From the NCBI GenBank assembly GCA_002633005.1, contig NMRA01000127.1, forward strand, positions 124,001 to 188,000: a DNA stretch of 64,000 nt, in the 5' to 3' direction. A program made the position numbers and the translations under genes. Origin of the DNA: Phoronis australis (taxonomy: Eukaryota; Phoronida; Phoronidae). Position 1 is the first letter of the stretch; every line of letters starts with the position of its first letter. Under the pieces are notes generated by a model, which worked only from the letters and a program-made list of their open reading frames with translations, had not been told where the DNA came from and searched no databases. Of this stretch, positions 10,101-19,788 are shown piece after piece.

Positions 10101-13085
10101 CGCAACAATCAAAGAACGCTGGCAGCATCTAGCCGATCTTACGGAATTCGCACTGGCGCTCAAAGATGAACTTGACAAATTAAATTCACAGTCTTTCAAC
10201 TCCTTTGTTCTTCGAATAGGTAAGAGCAAATATTGACCGTGGCATGACAACGCTCACAGATAAATCTTCACTATGAATGGAGGAATAGGGTTCTTAAAAT
10301 GACGCTTCAACTGCTGTGCTGGTCAGTAGATAGGCGCACAGTGTTGTGAATGCAATCTTCTCCCAGTAAACTTTCTGCACTAACCAGTCACCGAAGTGAA
10401 AGCGACAACACAGATTTTAACCTTTGTTAATAGATGTACGGTAGATCAGAGGTTACGTTCAACGCCAGATATGGACGTACGATGTTTTATCCCATACGCG
10501 TTGAATCAGTCGAGTGCAATACGGCCATGTGATAATGTTTTCCGTATTCATTTCCCGCACTACTTCAAAAATGACCTCTGATATGGAAAGTTCAAAAGTT
10601 AGCCGGTTCGATCATCAAACTTTTCGAAAATAGTTTAAAGTAATTCAATTGCAACTGTGTAAATAACACTCAACATGCAATCAGGTCCCAAACGTAACAT
10701 CTTGTACAAAACTGTTAATTATATGACACTTCTGTCTCAGTTTTCAATTGCTAAATATTACATCGTCTGTAACTCAGGTGCTGATTACTTGGTTACTACA
10801 ATATCACATATTATTGTTGTATAATTATTGTCAGGAAATGTTACAGGTTCAATGTACAATTACCGTTGTTTTCATCTATGTTATCTCTTTTCAAGTATTA
10901 TCTAAGAAGTCGTTACAGTTAAAACTTTATATTTTACTAGAGAATTGTGTAACCTAACTAACGCTCAAGCATATACATATAGGATGTGATCCGCCATGTG
11001 AACAGTCTGGGTGATGTATTTAAAAATCTGCCGAAAAAATGAAAGAAACTTAAGAATTCGAAACGTACCTCGATTGGCCTAGATAAAGTAATATCCCACT
11101 CGACATTATTCCTCGTATTAAGGTCTCGTGGGATATTACTTCATCTACGCCACTCTCGATACGTTTTGTGTATGTATGTGCCGATATACCTTTAATTGTT
11201 TTGGGTGGTAATTTCACTAGGAATCACTAAGTTTTGAATGTTGTTCCTTGAAAATCAGATTTGACGTTGAAAGACGTGGTAAAAATAAACAAGACTCCTA
11301 CGCCTCTTCCGGTTGGTCTTTAATACTCTGCATCATGTTGGAAGAAAAGGCATTTCAAAATGAAAACACGCGATCCATTCTACAAAAACGTTTGAACACT
11401 TTTTCTTTTCAGGTATAAACCATGGTCCAATTATAGGCGGGGTGATCGGTGCGAGGAAACCCCATTACGATATTTGGGGAAACACCGTAAACGTGGCCAG
11501 TAGGATGGACTCAACCGGAAAAGCCGGACGAATTCAGGTAAATAGCGAGATAACGATGCGCCTTGAATTTGTTCGTATGAGAACAAGTTGCCATACACAT
11601 AATAATTTTTGAAGTCATTCGAACATATACCTAGTATCGTGATTATTGAAGAACTCTTGACACTCACTTGGCAATTAATGAGTTGCGTGTATGTCAACTG
11701 AAAATATTAGAATTGACGTTCTAATTGTTGTTAAAGGAGCAATTCTATCTTATTCATTGTTCATTGTCTTATTCAACCGAACACACTACATGTATGTCTC
11801 AAGCATGTCCATACAGATATTCCAGTACAATGATAAGTAAAAAAAATGATATCCAAATGCCATTAAAGCTGACAGTTTTATCCATATAGTTAAGGAAACA
11901 TTATACTTTTCTTTCAGCATTTCGTTGATATCGATTTTTTCATAATTCTAGGGAAATATACCAATCTTTGTGAAAAAAGTGGGGATCTGAGCCCAGCCCT
12001 CCCCCCCTTGTCCACTGTCCTTGTAAATCATACAATCCATGTTCAGAGTCCGGCAACTAACATGTTCAGTCAAATACGACACATGGAATTGATTCAAATG
12101 GAAATAGCCTTGGGTATTCCCGTAAAAGGTGTACACTGGGTATTTGTGCTTGCCATATTTCGCAAGAAAGGGCGCTTCTCGCAACATTTGGTCTTATTGT
12201 TTAGGAACTCTGGCATTAGAGCTCTACAGTTAGGCTTCAATTATTTGTATTCTATTTAGGTTTGTTGAATTCACTGGACCTGCAGTGCAACATGTTGTAT
12301 GTTGAATTTTAATTCAAAAGAAAAATGCCTCTGGGGAATAAAATCTATAAAAATACGTTACGGGAACTAACGTCTACGGAAGAGTGTGATTTTTTATACC
12401 GACTCCGTATAAATATGTCCCCGATGGTGGTTCTAACTTTCTTAGTGAGTAGTGTTATTGCGATGACACGAAAATATACATCATTAAAAGTTGCCAGTGT
12501 CGCCACAAAGTATTGACAAACAATACTCATCAAATATTTAATAATTGATGTCGGTTATTTTAAGCTTTGTTTACATCGAAATCGATTAAGAGAAAAACCA
12601 GTCTTCCGTTTGTGAGAAGACTTGAGAAAAATTGTCATGCAAGCAAACTGATTTCTGGTATTAATAAACATGTTTCAATGATTTGAGAAGGAAATGGCAG
12701 TTTGCAAAGACCAAGCAGCAACTTGCGCGTAATTAATTATGACACAATTCCTTTCCCACATTCAAAAACCGACCATTATACGCTTCCTCTTGCGCATGCC
12801 TGGATTGGTAAATTGATGAATCATGCAGCATTCTCTGGCATTCAAACTGCATTTTTCGTCACATGACTTAACATTCGTGAAACGGTCAGTGATTGTGGTT
12901 GGCTAGGTAAGGGAACATATTCACCAAGCTGCTGTATAAATTTTGCTGATGTCCACCCAATTATTTTTCAGGTTGTTGAAGCAACGATGAACGTACTGAC
13001 GAAATTTGGTTACAAGTTTGAGAAAAGAGGACTAGTTTATGTTAAAGGCAAAGGGGAACTGATGACCTATTTCCTGCAACAGTGA
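976..13085 (+). CDS. ADCY3-like: ADCY3-like membrane adenylyl cyclase, C-terminal half (13 exons)
   Basis: Converts ATP to cAMP at the plasma membrane. Thirteen exons, listed separately, join in phase to about 584 codons ending in TGA. In order they give the end of the C1 domain, a polar linker, a six-helix membrane cassette, the signalling helix before C2 ([17 protein letters not shown]), and a full C2 catalytic domain with [18 protein letters not shown] (the Asp, Asn and Arg that bind adenine and stabilise the transition state), the adenine-contacting Lys in TKIKT, and [12 protein letters not shown] at the end. The wording [19 protein letters not shown] and [13 protein letters not shown] matches ADCY3 better than other isoforms as I know them. 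The N-terminal cassette and C1a metal-binding aspartates are upstream of the window. Odd: Pro replaces the usual Ser in the [11 protein letters not shown] stretch. Family and exon structure are secure; ADCY3 orthology is inferred. Confidence 0.9.
1639..1722 (+). CDS. ADCY3-like: adenylyl cyclase exon 2 in window: C1b linker
   Basis: 28 codons, starting [11 protein letters not shown] and ending DDEHNSKE, between a tttcag acceptor and a GTAGGT donor. The sequence is polar and acidic with no fold motif, as expected for the variable C1b linker. The acceptor was chosen because it is the one in phase with the previous exon; the same frame stays open upstream, so a longer exon from 1565 is possible but out of phase. 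Confidence 0.7.
2000..2073 (+). CDS. ADCY3-like: adenylyl cyclase exon 3 in window: linker
   Basis: Acceptor cattgcag, donor GTAAGT. It starts [20 protein letters not shown] and ends in phase 2; its last two bases pair with the first base of the exon at 3247. Still part of the cytoplasmic linker before the second membrane cassette. Confidence 0.8.
2720..2852. repeat. 45-bp tandem repeat, about 2.9 copies
   Basis: GTACATACTATTACCCAGTT and the bases following it recur with starts at 2721, 2766 and 2811. The first two copies are nearly identical and the third has drifted. Intronic. Confidence 0.92.
3247..3408 (+). CDS. ADCY3-like: adenylyl cyclase exon 4 in window: pre-TM7 and TM7
   Basis: Acceptor ttctttaag, donor GTAAGA. 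Contains [16 protein letters not shown], the conserved FxLRFKD.xLE..Y lead-in to the second cassette, followed by the hydrophobic helix [20 protein letters not shown]. Ends in phase 2. Confidence 0.87.
3726..3916. mobile_element. MITE-like element with internal 12-bp tandem repeats (copy A)
   Basis: Terminal inverted repeat GGGTAGAGTTCAGT at 3726-3739 matches ACTGAACTCTACCC at 3903-3916. Inside, GTCCTAGCGTAG is repeated about five times (3843-3902). A second copy is at 24732-24872. No coding capacity. It sits in the intron between the exons ending at 3408 and starting at 3991. Confidence 0.7.
3991..4078 (+). CDS. ADCY3-like: adenylyl cyclase exon 5 in window: TM8
   Basis: Acceptor atgtttcag, donor GTATGG. 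Encodes the helix [20 protein letters not shown] and ends CKFDK in phase 0. The previous exon supplies the first two bases of the opening Lys codon. Confidence 0.85.
4798..4865 (+). repeat. tRNA-derived SINE-like sequence
   Basis: GGGCTTTAGCTTGTTCAGTG resembles an RNA polymerase III A box region, and GGTTCGAATTC, about 35 bases later, a B box. No cloverleaf closes, so this is not a tRNA gene. A related head occurs at 31355-31410. Confidence 0.5.
5059..5157 (+). CDS. ADCY3-like: adenylyl cyclase exon 6 in window: TM9
   Basis: 33 codons, [20 protein letters not shown] onward, ending in DLVDF before GTAAGT. A second AG inside the exon (ttctcag before ACCGAC) would break the phase, so the upstream cctttccag acceptor was chosen. 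The hydrophobic stretch is one membrane helix. Confidence 0.84.
5454..5716 (+). CDS. ADCY3-like: adenylyl cyclase exon 7 in window: extracellular loop, TM10-TM11
   Basis: Acceptor tatccgcag, donor GTAAGT. About 87 codons. The loop has a Cys pair (GCYP and LSCEYP) and an N-glycosylation sequon (NGS), as usual for the large extracellular loop. Two adjoining helices follow, then [17 protein letters not shown]. Ends in phase 2. Confidence 0.84.
6090..6103 (+). mobile_element. left end of a TGGCGGATC-type element cut by the assembly gap
   Basis: AGTGGCGGATCTAGGAT at about 6074-6090 leads into a G run and then the gap. It matches the ends of the elements at 17532, 52628 and 54157. The paralogous intron at about 33700-33830 lacks this sequence, so the gap probably covers an insertion. 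Confidence 0.55.
6104..6702. other. assembly gap (599 Ns)
   Basis: Unsequenced stretch inside the intron between cyclase exons 5454-5716 and 8167-8248. Exon phases on either side join directly, so no coding exon has to be hidden here. Confidence 0.99.
8167..8248 (+). CDS. ADCY3-like: adenylyl cyclase exon 8 in window: TM12
   Basis: Acceptor aactatag, donor GTGAGT. The first base completes a Met codon begun in the exon ending at 5716, so no exon needs to be hidden in the assembly gap. Encodes [20 protein letters not shown] and the rest of the last helix, ending in phase 0. Confidence 0.84.
9105..9263 (+). CDS. ADCY3-like: adenylyl cyclase exon 9 in window: signalling helix into C2
   Basis: 53 codons between ctgtttag and GTAAGT. 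The charged helix [20 protein letters not shown] leads into [18 protein letters not shown], the cyclase family hallmark just before the C2 catalytic domain. Confidence 0.92.
9605..9853 (+). CDS. ADCY3-like: adenylyl cyclase exon 10 in window: first part of C2
   Basis: 83 codons between tcttcag and GTAGGT. Contains [37 protein letters not shown] and [18 protein letters not shown]. The Lys in KIKT is the adenine-recognition residue. The codon at 9803-9805 gives Pro where most isoforms have Ser and ADCY9 has Ala. Confidence 0.95.
10099..10219 (+). CDS. ADCY3-like: adenylyl cyclase exon 11 in window: C2
   Basis: Acceptor tcttccag, donor GTAAGA. Encodes [20 protein letters not shown] through FNSFVLRI and ends in phase 1 inside the Gly codon of [17 protein letters not shown] is typical of ADCY3. 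Confidence 0.93.
11060..11167. repeat. intronic imperfect inverted repeat (MITE-like)
   Basis: Arms 11060-11100 and 11128-11167 pair over roughly 40 bases (GATAAAGTAATATCCCAC against GTGGGATATTACTTCATC), separated by about 27 bases. Non-coding. Confidence 0.7.
11413..11537 (+). CDS. ADCY3-like: adenylyl cyclase exon 12 in window: C2 catalytic core
   Basis: Acceptor cttttcag, donor GTAAAT. Encodes [35 protein letters not shown] and AGRIQ. This carries the C2 Asp, Asn and Arg used for adenine binding and transition-state stabilisation. Ends in phase 0. Confidence 0.95.
12972..13085 (+). CDS. ADCY3-like: adenylyl cyclase last coding exon
   Basis: 37 codons plus TGA after tatttttcag. [20 protein letters not shown], then [17 protein letters not shown], the normal end of the C2 domain. 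The protein stops two residues after it, so the C-terminal tail found in vertebrate ADCY3 is missing. I could not fix the poly(A) site; canonical AATAAA hexamers occur only far downstream, at 15641 and 15767. Confidence 0.93.
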   Translation, partial: VVEATMNVLTKFGYKFEKRGLVYVKGKGELMTYFLQQ

Positions 13086-15248
13086 TAAATCATTTATAAC
13101 AGATTGAAAGACCATTCATTATTGTTTATTTACCATCTAGTTTTCTAAAACATTTTACTTAATATAAATAACTGCTTTTGTGACAAATATTTGACAATTT
13201 TCGCAACATTGATGCACAATGGATGCAAATTTTTTCAGGAATTAGCGAAAATGTAAGCCATAGTTCAATACATATAATTCGGGTGCTCAAAAACAAAAAC
13301 GTTCCAGGATTGAAATTTCAACATTTGCATCTGCATGAAAACAATTTCTTATGTTATCATAAATCAAATTATCAAAACTATTACAAATTTCACGATATTC
13401 ACTCTTTGAATTAATAGAAATAAGAAGTTAACAATGTTGGTTGAAAAATAATTATCATACTAGCGGCTGAAGATAAATCATCACTATACAAATATGGACA
13501 GATTCCGTGGGTGATGCCAGGTCATATAGACTCAGGGGGAGCAAAGTTACCCTCGACCAAAACTCACAGGGATCGGTCTATTTTTGTTTTAGTGCACAAC
13601 CACTGATGAAATTTTTCTCTGATTTGTTTATTACCTATTAAATCAACTTGTTTGGTGTGTGAGGTCGCCTGCTCGCTACGTTGCCAGCGTTTATGGTTTC
13701 TACAGTGTCTGATTGGTCAGATCGCCGATACAGGTAGCGACATTTGACGGCCGAGCGGCGGTACCTGATAATGAAAGTTATCGAACCGAGTATCAGAAAT
13801 GACAAAAGAAGCAGTGGTCGAGTAGTAATGTCGTGTTCAGCAGAGGGATTCAACAATGAAATGCCATTCAAACCCTGAGATGGGTGAAACTGAGAGTTTA
13901 TAAGTCCTTCGAACAATATTTTTCAGTAGTTTTACAACTGCAAAAATTAGACATCGTGGTTCACCTTTTTTCGCAACATTTTCTTAGACTCGGCGTCTCT
14001 GGTCACTCAGTTCTTTTCCGCAAACACGGATCGCTTACCGCTTTGTCAGCAACTGCAAAACATGACTGAATCAACGATAAGGACCACATATACAAAATAC
14101 TGATGAAACATTTGTGTGAGTATGAGGACGAAATGTATTAAATTTTTGAATCATGCATGCGTGATATTTATTTTTTAAGCAGGACTTTTCAATTTGGTGT
14201 CAAGTCAAAACCTAATAAGCTGTACCAGGAAGACGACATACACAAAAACGGTACAAAATGCATAATATTTTATTTTCTATGCGTTCAAATTGTTGAAGGA
14301 ACAACCATTCGAACGTTTTTATTTTTCGTACACCCTATATACAAAATGTAAAAAATTTATCGGCGCAACCTTAAACAAAGATATGAACTCATGAGGTATT
14401 TGGCAGTACCCTGTATATTGTATTATGTGATTGTTCACTTTATTGTATATGAGATTTTTGTTGTGAAAACAATTTGTCAATGAGACATTTCACTACATGA
14501 GTATATATGTTTAGTTCGTGTTCTGTTTTGTTTTACCGTAAGTGTTTTTTGATCACTTAATTCTATTTGAATTTCTATCTGTGATAAGTTCAATGTGTTA
14601 AATTGCGTCGTTCGAATGCGTTTTGATATTGAGACTTAAATCAAGTACGCGTAGAATTGTTTGCCGTTTTTGGCGATTGTCATATTTTCAGGCCAAAATG
14701 TTAACAACGATATGATAATGCTCAGCTTATTAAGATATATAGTTTCACAGTAAATGCACGGATTCCTATTCTGGAAAGGTAGAGTCAGATTCTTAATATT
14801 CATTTATTCATAAGAAAAGGTTGTGTATATAGGCCTATAAAGTGCCTCTAGCCGCTGCCCAAAATCATACAGAGGACATGGTTGTCGAGGAATGGTCACT
14901 CATTCGAGTAGGAAGTGCTAATTAAGAAAGAGACCTTTTTAACAGCTGATTGTATGGATAGCAGAAAGCGGTTCATCAATTTTGAATCAATTGTGGGAAT
15001 AGGTAACGATGGGACAGCGCAAGTCTTTTCGAAGTATCCATGACTTTCAAGCGACGCACGTAATCTCTCTAACTTTACTTGGAAGTATCCTGCGTCTACG
15101 AACCGCGCCCGTGAACGTGCATTTCTGTGGATAGGCCCTTGTTTCCCCAGTGCCACCTAGTGAAATTCGAATTCCCCCTTCCCGCTGGCGTGATTTTAGT
15201 TTGCAGTTCTCATAGACATAATTCAATAGCCTCCAGAACGCAAAAGTT
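13086..15248. other. 3' flank of the cyclase gene; nothing recognised
   Basis: AT-rich, no exon with family motifs, no RNA gene. It may contain the 3' untranslated region. A minus-strand open stretch at 14896-15156 (86 codons) has a plausible composition but matches nothing I know. Confidence 0.4.
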
Positions 15249-15398
15249 TGTTAGCGTAAGCTGTGCTATGAAATTTCTATCCTCAGAAATCTCTGCGTAT
15301 TGCGGAAGGGCTCGGGGGTGTTGTAAAAGCAGAGCTTCCTCAATACGCAAAGATTCCTGTGGAAGGAAATTTCATAACACAGCGCTGCTTCGGTAATA
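15249..15398. repeat. imperfect inverted repeat, MITE-like hairpin
   Basis: Left arm about 15249-15308 (CTGTGCTATGAAATTTC and CTGCGTATTGCGGAAG) pairs with right arm about 15334-15398 (CTTCCTCAATACGCA and GAAATTTCATAACACAG). Arms are about 55-60 bases with a GC-rich spacer. Confidence 0.75.
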
Positions 15399-16069
15399 TG
15401 ACTATTATCTTAGGACATTCCGTTTTCCACAATATCCTGTTACAATTGTTTAGTATAATTTTGTGACCCGGAATCGTAAGTTAACACTTCCTGTTTTTAT
15501 CGTTATGCTGTGAACTGGTCTCATAGTTGTTATTTTGCGCTTCATACTTTTTCCGTGTTTCTTTGAATTTTGCCATTTCGACTCCCCGAAGCAGTGCTGA
15601 ACATACAGTATGATGTAGTTCAAAACATCTTTGTTAGTACAATAAATATTTGTGACACTTAGTGTGAGGATGGTTAATTTGAACCTGAATAGAGGTTTCC
15701 CGCGTGTAGCGTTTCTTCTTTACTTGTGAAACATTACGTGTAACTCGTTTAAACAAGTTGTTTTGTAATAAAGGTTTGAAATTATCCATGCACTTTGTGT
15801 TTTGAAAGAATGCTAACTAAGCGACTTTTCACCTAGGCCTTTTTTTCTCACACACATTGCTCCCTGTCGCATAAGATGTCTTTTTACATAGACGGCCCCA
15901 GGGGGGTCAAGGGGGTCTGGATTCCCCTTTTCCCCTTGATTTTAGTGAGATCAAATTCAGAATTTTCAAATTGCTGACTTTTCTCCCATTTTCAAAAAAA
16001 ACTCTTGATCCTTTTCTCCCATTAAATAATCCTGGATCTGCACTTGTAAAATTTACAAGTACATAACAC

Positions 16070-16160
16070 GACATGGGCAAATCCTCTTTGAGTTTTCGTC
16101 AAAATCCCTCGCCATGCCTCGGGATTTTGACGAAATTTACAAGAGGTTTTGCCCATGTCA
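16070..16160. repeat. inverted repeat hairpin
   Basis: GACATGGGCAAATCCTCTTT and CGTCAAAATCCC on the left (16070-16111) pair with GGGATTTTGACG and AAGAGGTTTTGCCCATGTCA on the right (16117-16160), with a loop of about 5 bases. Just upstream, ACTTGTAAA and TTTACAAGT (16042-16060) form a second small palindrome. Confidence 0.8.
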
Positions 16161-17531
16161 TCAACCTGAGAAGAGCGTAGGATTTGTTTTCTCACATGTA
16201 CTGTAAAACGATCTTTTTGTCGGAAAACTCGACGTGTCTAAAACTTTCAACCACATGACACAACTTTTGGGAAAGCACGCTTGCAAAACGTAAAGTAAAC
16301 CCAGTTAGTTTTTGTTGATAATTTTATTTTTAGCTGAACAACTGTAAATTGTATTTAACTTTCGTAACTAACGTTCAAGTTAAAATTTCATAAAATTAAT
16401 ACTCTTTGAAGTTGTAGCATTAAAACTTAATTACACAGGCAGCATGGCTTCATTGAATTGAACTTGAGACAGCACGGCTAGTCAGCCTCACTGCGTGGTT
16501 TCTTGAGTTGTGGAACGTCTCCGTTTGAATGAACGTGGACACGAAATTCGCCGCCGAAGATGGATTCTTTAAAGAAGTTATTTGCATTTTCTTCCAAGTG
16601 GGAGTACCTTCACGATGCTGCTGCTTTGGATGTCTTATCGAAGCGTGCCGGATTTTTCGAGGTAGCGGTTAAAATACTGGAAATATTGCGGTGCTGAGAC
16701 TGGTTGAGGCTATAGTAATTGTTCACTGATTGGGTGTTCTTATGTCGTTTTAAGGAATTGTTTGCATGTCCTTCCGATTGAGAGTACATACACCCGATTT
16801 GTCAGTCACAACCTTGTCACCTTCACGCAATTCCGGCATTGTTTGGTAGTTGGTATTAGTGTTTTGCAGACGATAAAATGTAGGGCGCATGGATTTCCAC
16901 TTTGCACTACTTTGTGATTGGTCCATGTAATTACCACTTCCGTGTAACCAGTCGTGTCGTAACATATTCCAGTTCATATGAGAAATTCCTTTACTGCTTT
17001 GCAAAAATGTGAGGTAAATAAATTTGTCTTATGAGAATCCTGAACTGATATTGATTAATTATGTTTTCTTGTGCCCGGCCAGCTTTTGTGAGATCATCGA
17101 TATTGAGTGTTAATGGATTTTGAAGACGACGTCGCCGTCTGCCTTTATAAAAGCGGTTTATATGAGCGTACATGGGAAAGTCTTATATTGACTTGTTCTG
17201 CTGCACTTTGCTAAACACTGAGACTTTGGACGAGATAGAGCTAGACATAGCATAATAATATTTGATCATCGTAATTCAAACAAAAATACGTTTAGTTCGA
17301 AATCAAATTCCGCCGTGTTTTGTTGTAGAGTGGCTTTGCTTTAGTGCATGGACATTTCTAAAATCATATGCCAGGGAAAGTGGCAGTTGTGTCTACAAAG
17401 TATATTTGTTCGTGACAACTCGTCGAACAATCCAACAACATTCTCAAAACAGTATAGATATATCTATGCATTATTAAAATTGCACTTCATCAGTGCTTAG
17501 CTACCAAAAATCGAAAAATAACGTTTCTACC
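16161..17531. other. intergenic; short coding-like stretches only
   Basis: On the plus strand 16561-16659 reads MDSLKKLFAFSSKWEYLHDA onward to a GTAGCG, which could be a first exon. On the minus strand 17173-16750 contains two open stretches (RFYKGRRRRRL... and ELREGDKVVTDKSGV...). None could be joined into a gene or assigned a family. Confidence 0.3.
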
Positions 17532-17690
17532 CACTTCAGGGCGGATCCAGGATTTTGAGATGGAGGCGGGGCAGAGTATTAGCCAGGATTTTGTATATCA
17601 GGAATTCGCACCCCCGAACTGCCAAACGGAATTTGGGAGACGTTTTGGGGGAAAGGGCCGCCCCTCCTCTAAAGCCGCCATTGCACTACA
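17532..17690 (+). mobile_element. TGGCGGATC-family MITE, copy 1
   Basis: Starts GGGCGGATCCAGGATTTTGA and ends TAAAGCCGCCATTG, the inverted counterpart. Internally GCAGAGTATTAGCCAGGAT is shared with copy 2 (52628-52784) and GAATTCGCACCC with copy 3 (54157-54434, opposite sense). Confidence 0.75.
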
Positions 17691-17699
17691 GTTTCATGA

Positions 17700-17815
17700 A
17701 CTGCGCTGGAATATTTGGCGTCTGAGATCACCGCTGACACTCAGCGCAACACATGGGGAGACATTATGGCTCATCCCGTTTGGGACACCCGGTTTCGAAT
17801 CCTGGCTTTAGTGGC
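17700..17815 (+). repeat. possible tRNA-derived SINE fragment
   Basis: GGTTTCGAATCCTGGC near 17792 is B-box-like. The preceding sequence is only weakly A-box-like. It follows directly on a MITE copy. Confidence 0.25.
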
Positions 17816-19788
17816 AGAAAATCGAGCATTGCACAAAAACTGTCTCTTACTCACCTGAGGGCGGTATTACTAATGAATGAATGATAGTATATAAGGGAAT
17901 GAATGAGGACCACTTCGGATTACTCGACGTTGAGTGTAAAATGTGAAGAAGAAAAAACATACATACTTCAGATAGTGATTTTGTCATTCTAGCACATTCC
18001 ATTTTCACAGGTTTCTCGTTCACGCACCCGTCTTCTCGATATGTTTGTTCGTATTTTGTCACATAGTAGGCGGTTTTCGCGACCATCTTCGCACTATGTT
18101 TGCTCGCATTTTTTCACATTATTTCTATTTTCAACTGCAACCATTAATGAATGATATTTACCAACTTTCCTGAGGGGTTCGTTTTACTGAAACTTAGCTT
18201 CTGATCACACCATGGACAAATACGAATGTCATAAAGAATATTTATTTCAACTTCAGTCACTGTAAACGAGACGCTTTGCAGTTAGACATCGTTTTAATTC
18301 TATACAAACAAAGGACAATGCATTAAAACGGGTTGAAGACATCGTTTCATAAATAGTTCAGTTGGGATTTTGACTTGACGAAAGCTCCCAGTAATGTGGG
18401 CTGAATGAACGAAACTTCTAACATGAATCTTTGTGGAAGGAATGTTCATGCACCTGTCATTCAGAAAGGTGTTGCAGGTGTAAACGCATGTGCGTAAAAG
18501 AGTCATCAGTAATAACTAACAAAATTTAAAATACAAACCGATTATACAAAATTACGGACAAACAACTTCGTAACATCAACATGTTCATGCATGTATTCTA
18601 CAACATCTTCTGGGCAATGAATTGAGAAAGTCGGTATTTCGTCTCCATTACTTTTGGGTACGAAACCAAACGTCCATCATTTAGAGTTACTGTATATTGG
18701 TTTTCTCTTCTGGTATCACCAATTCTGGCCTGAGATCCGTACAGCAAGTTCCTCGCAAGTTTGGCGACACAAGGTTAGACCAGGTAAGGTGACACGAGAG
18801 GTTCACAACTCACTTACACAGAGCAAAACAGCAGTCATTGACGAAAGCCATTTTGGCGCGTATGGGATGTTGAATGGTGGGGTAGAACATACTTTCACAG
18901 TTCCGTACTCGACGCAAGTGTCTTGCAAGTGTCTTGCGTTTACGGTACATAACATTCCTCATTAGGTAATACATTTTTTGAAAACAACAGCTTAACTAAG
19001 ACGTTAAACAAACACTTGAGTCTAGTCGTACGAATTTTCCTTAAGTCATCACATGACATGAAGCTCCCGCTAACTCACATTAAATTATAGACACATTATC
19101 CAGACGTAAATCCTTAGGTGGGTCCAAGGGATCTCAACCATGCATTCACCATGTTGGTCCCTTGTCGGATCCCCCTTGGACAAAACCGTGGATCGCGGCT
19201 GTAGGCAACCGACAATGTTTTTGTACCTCGTCTTTTACCATTTTATCACTGATACGACGTTTATCCAAGCTAAGTGGAAGTCGGTACATGACAGACAGTG
19301 CTTTAACACTGAGGTGTCAATTAAAGCGACTGCAAACTCTCATCCTACCGTAAAACTAATTTTAGAGTGAGAGAACTTGCCGTTGTAAGGTTGCTCTCAA
19401 GTTGTTCTTTAGTCTTTAGATTTCCGGCTTCAGAAGACTCGATAGCCCGTTATTGCATGAGACAAGACTACGAGTTGGCTTGTCGAGGCATTTTAGTTTA
19501 TGTGGCGATCATGGCCTTAAAGAATATCAAACTGCTAGTTGTTTGCAAACTTCCCACCCGGTAATGAAAACAGTGAGACCGGTAATATAGCGATAAGACG
19601 TCAAAATTAAAAGTTCGCTTCATGTACTGAACTTTAGTTTACAGCCGTTTACAGGTGTGCTCATTCGCAAAGTGAAGGCTCAAGTCGTGAGGTGGATGTT
19701 CTCACGAGAGTACAATAAGAAATCGAGCTCGTGGTACCAATACAACGTCAATGTAAAGTCTAATCCTCTGTTTGTAGGATTCTCGAAT
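17816..19788. other. intergenic; decayed coding-like tract on the minus strand
   Basis: On the minus strand around 18800-18540, one frame reads ARNLLYGSQARIGDTRRENQ onward and an overlapping frame reads FSIHCPEDVVEYMHEHVDV onward. They look like one protein broken by a frameshift, probably a mobile-element relic, but I cannot name the family. Confidence 0.3.
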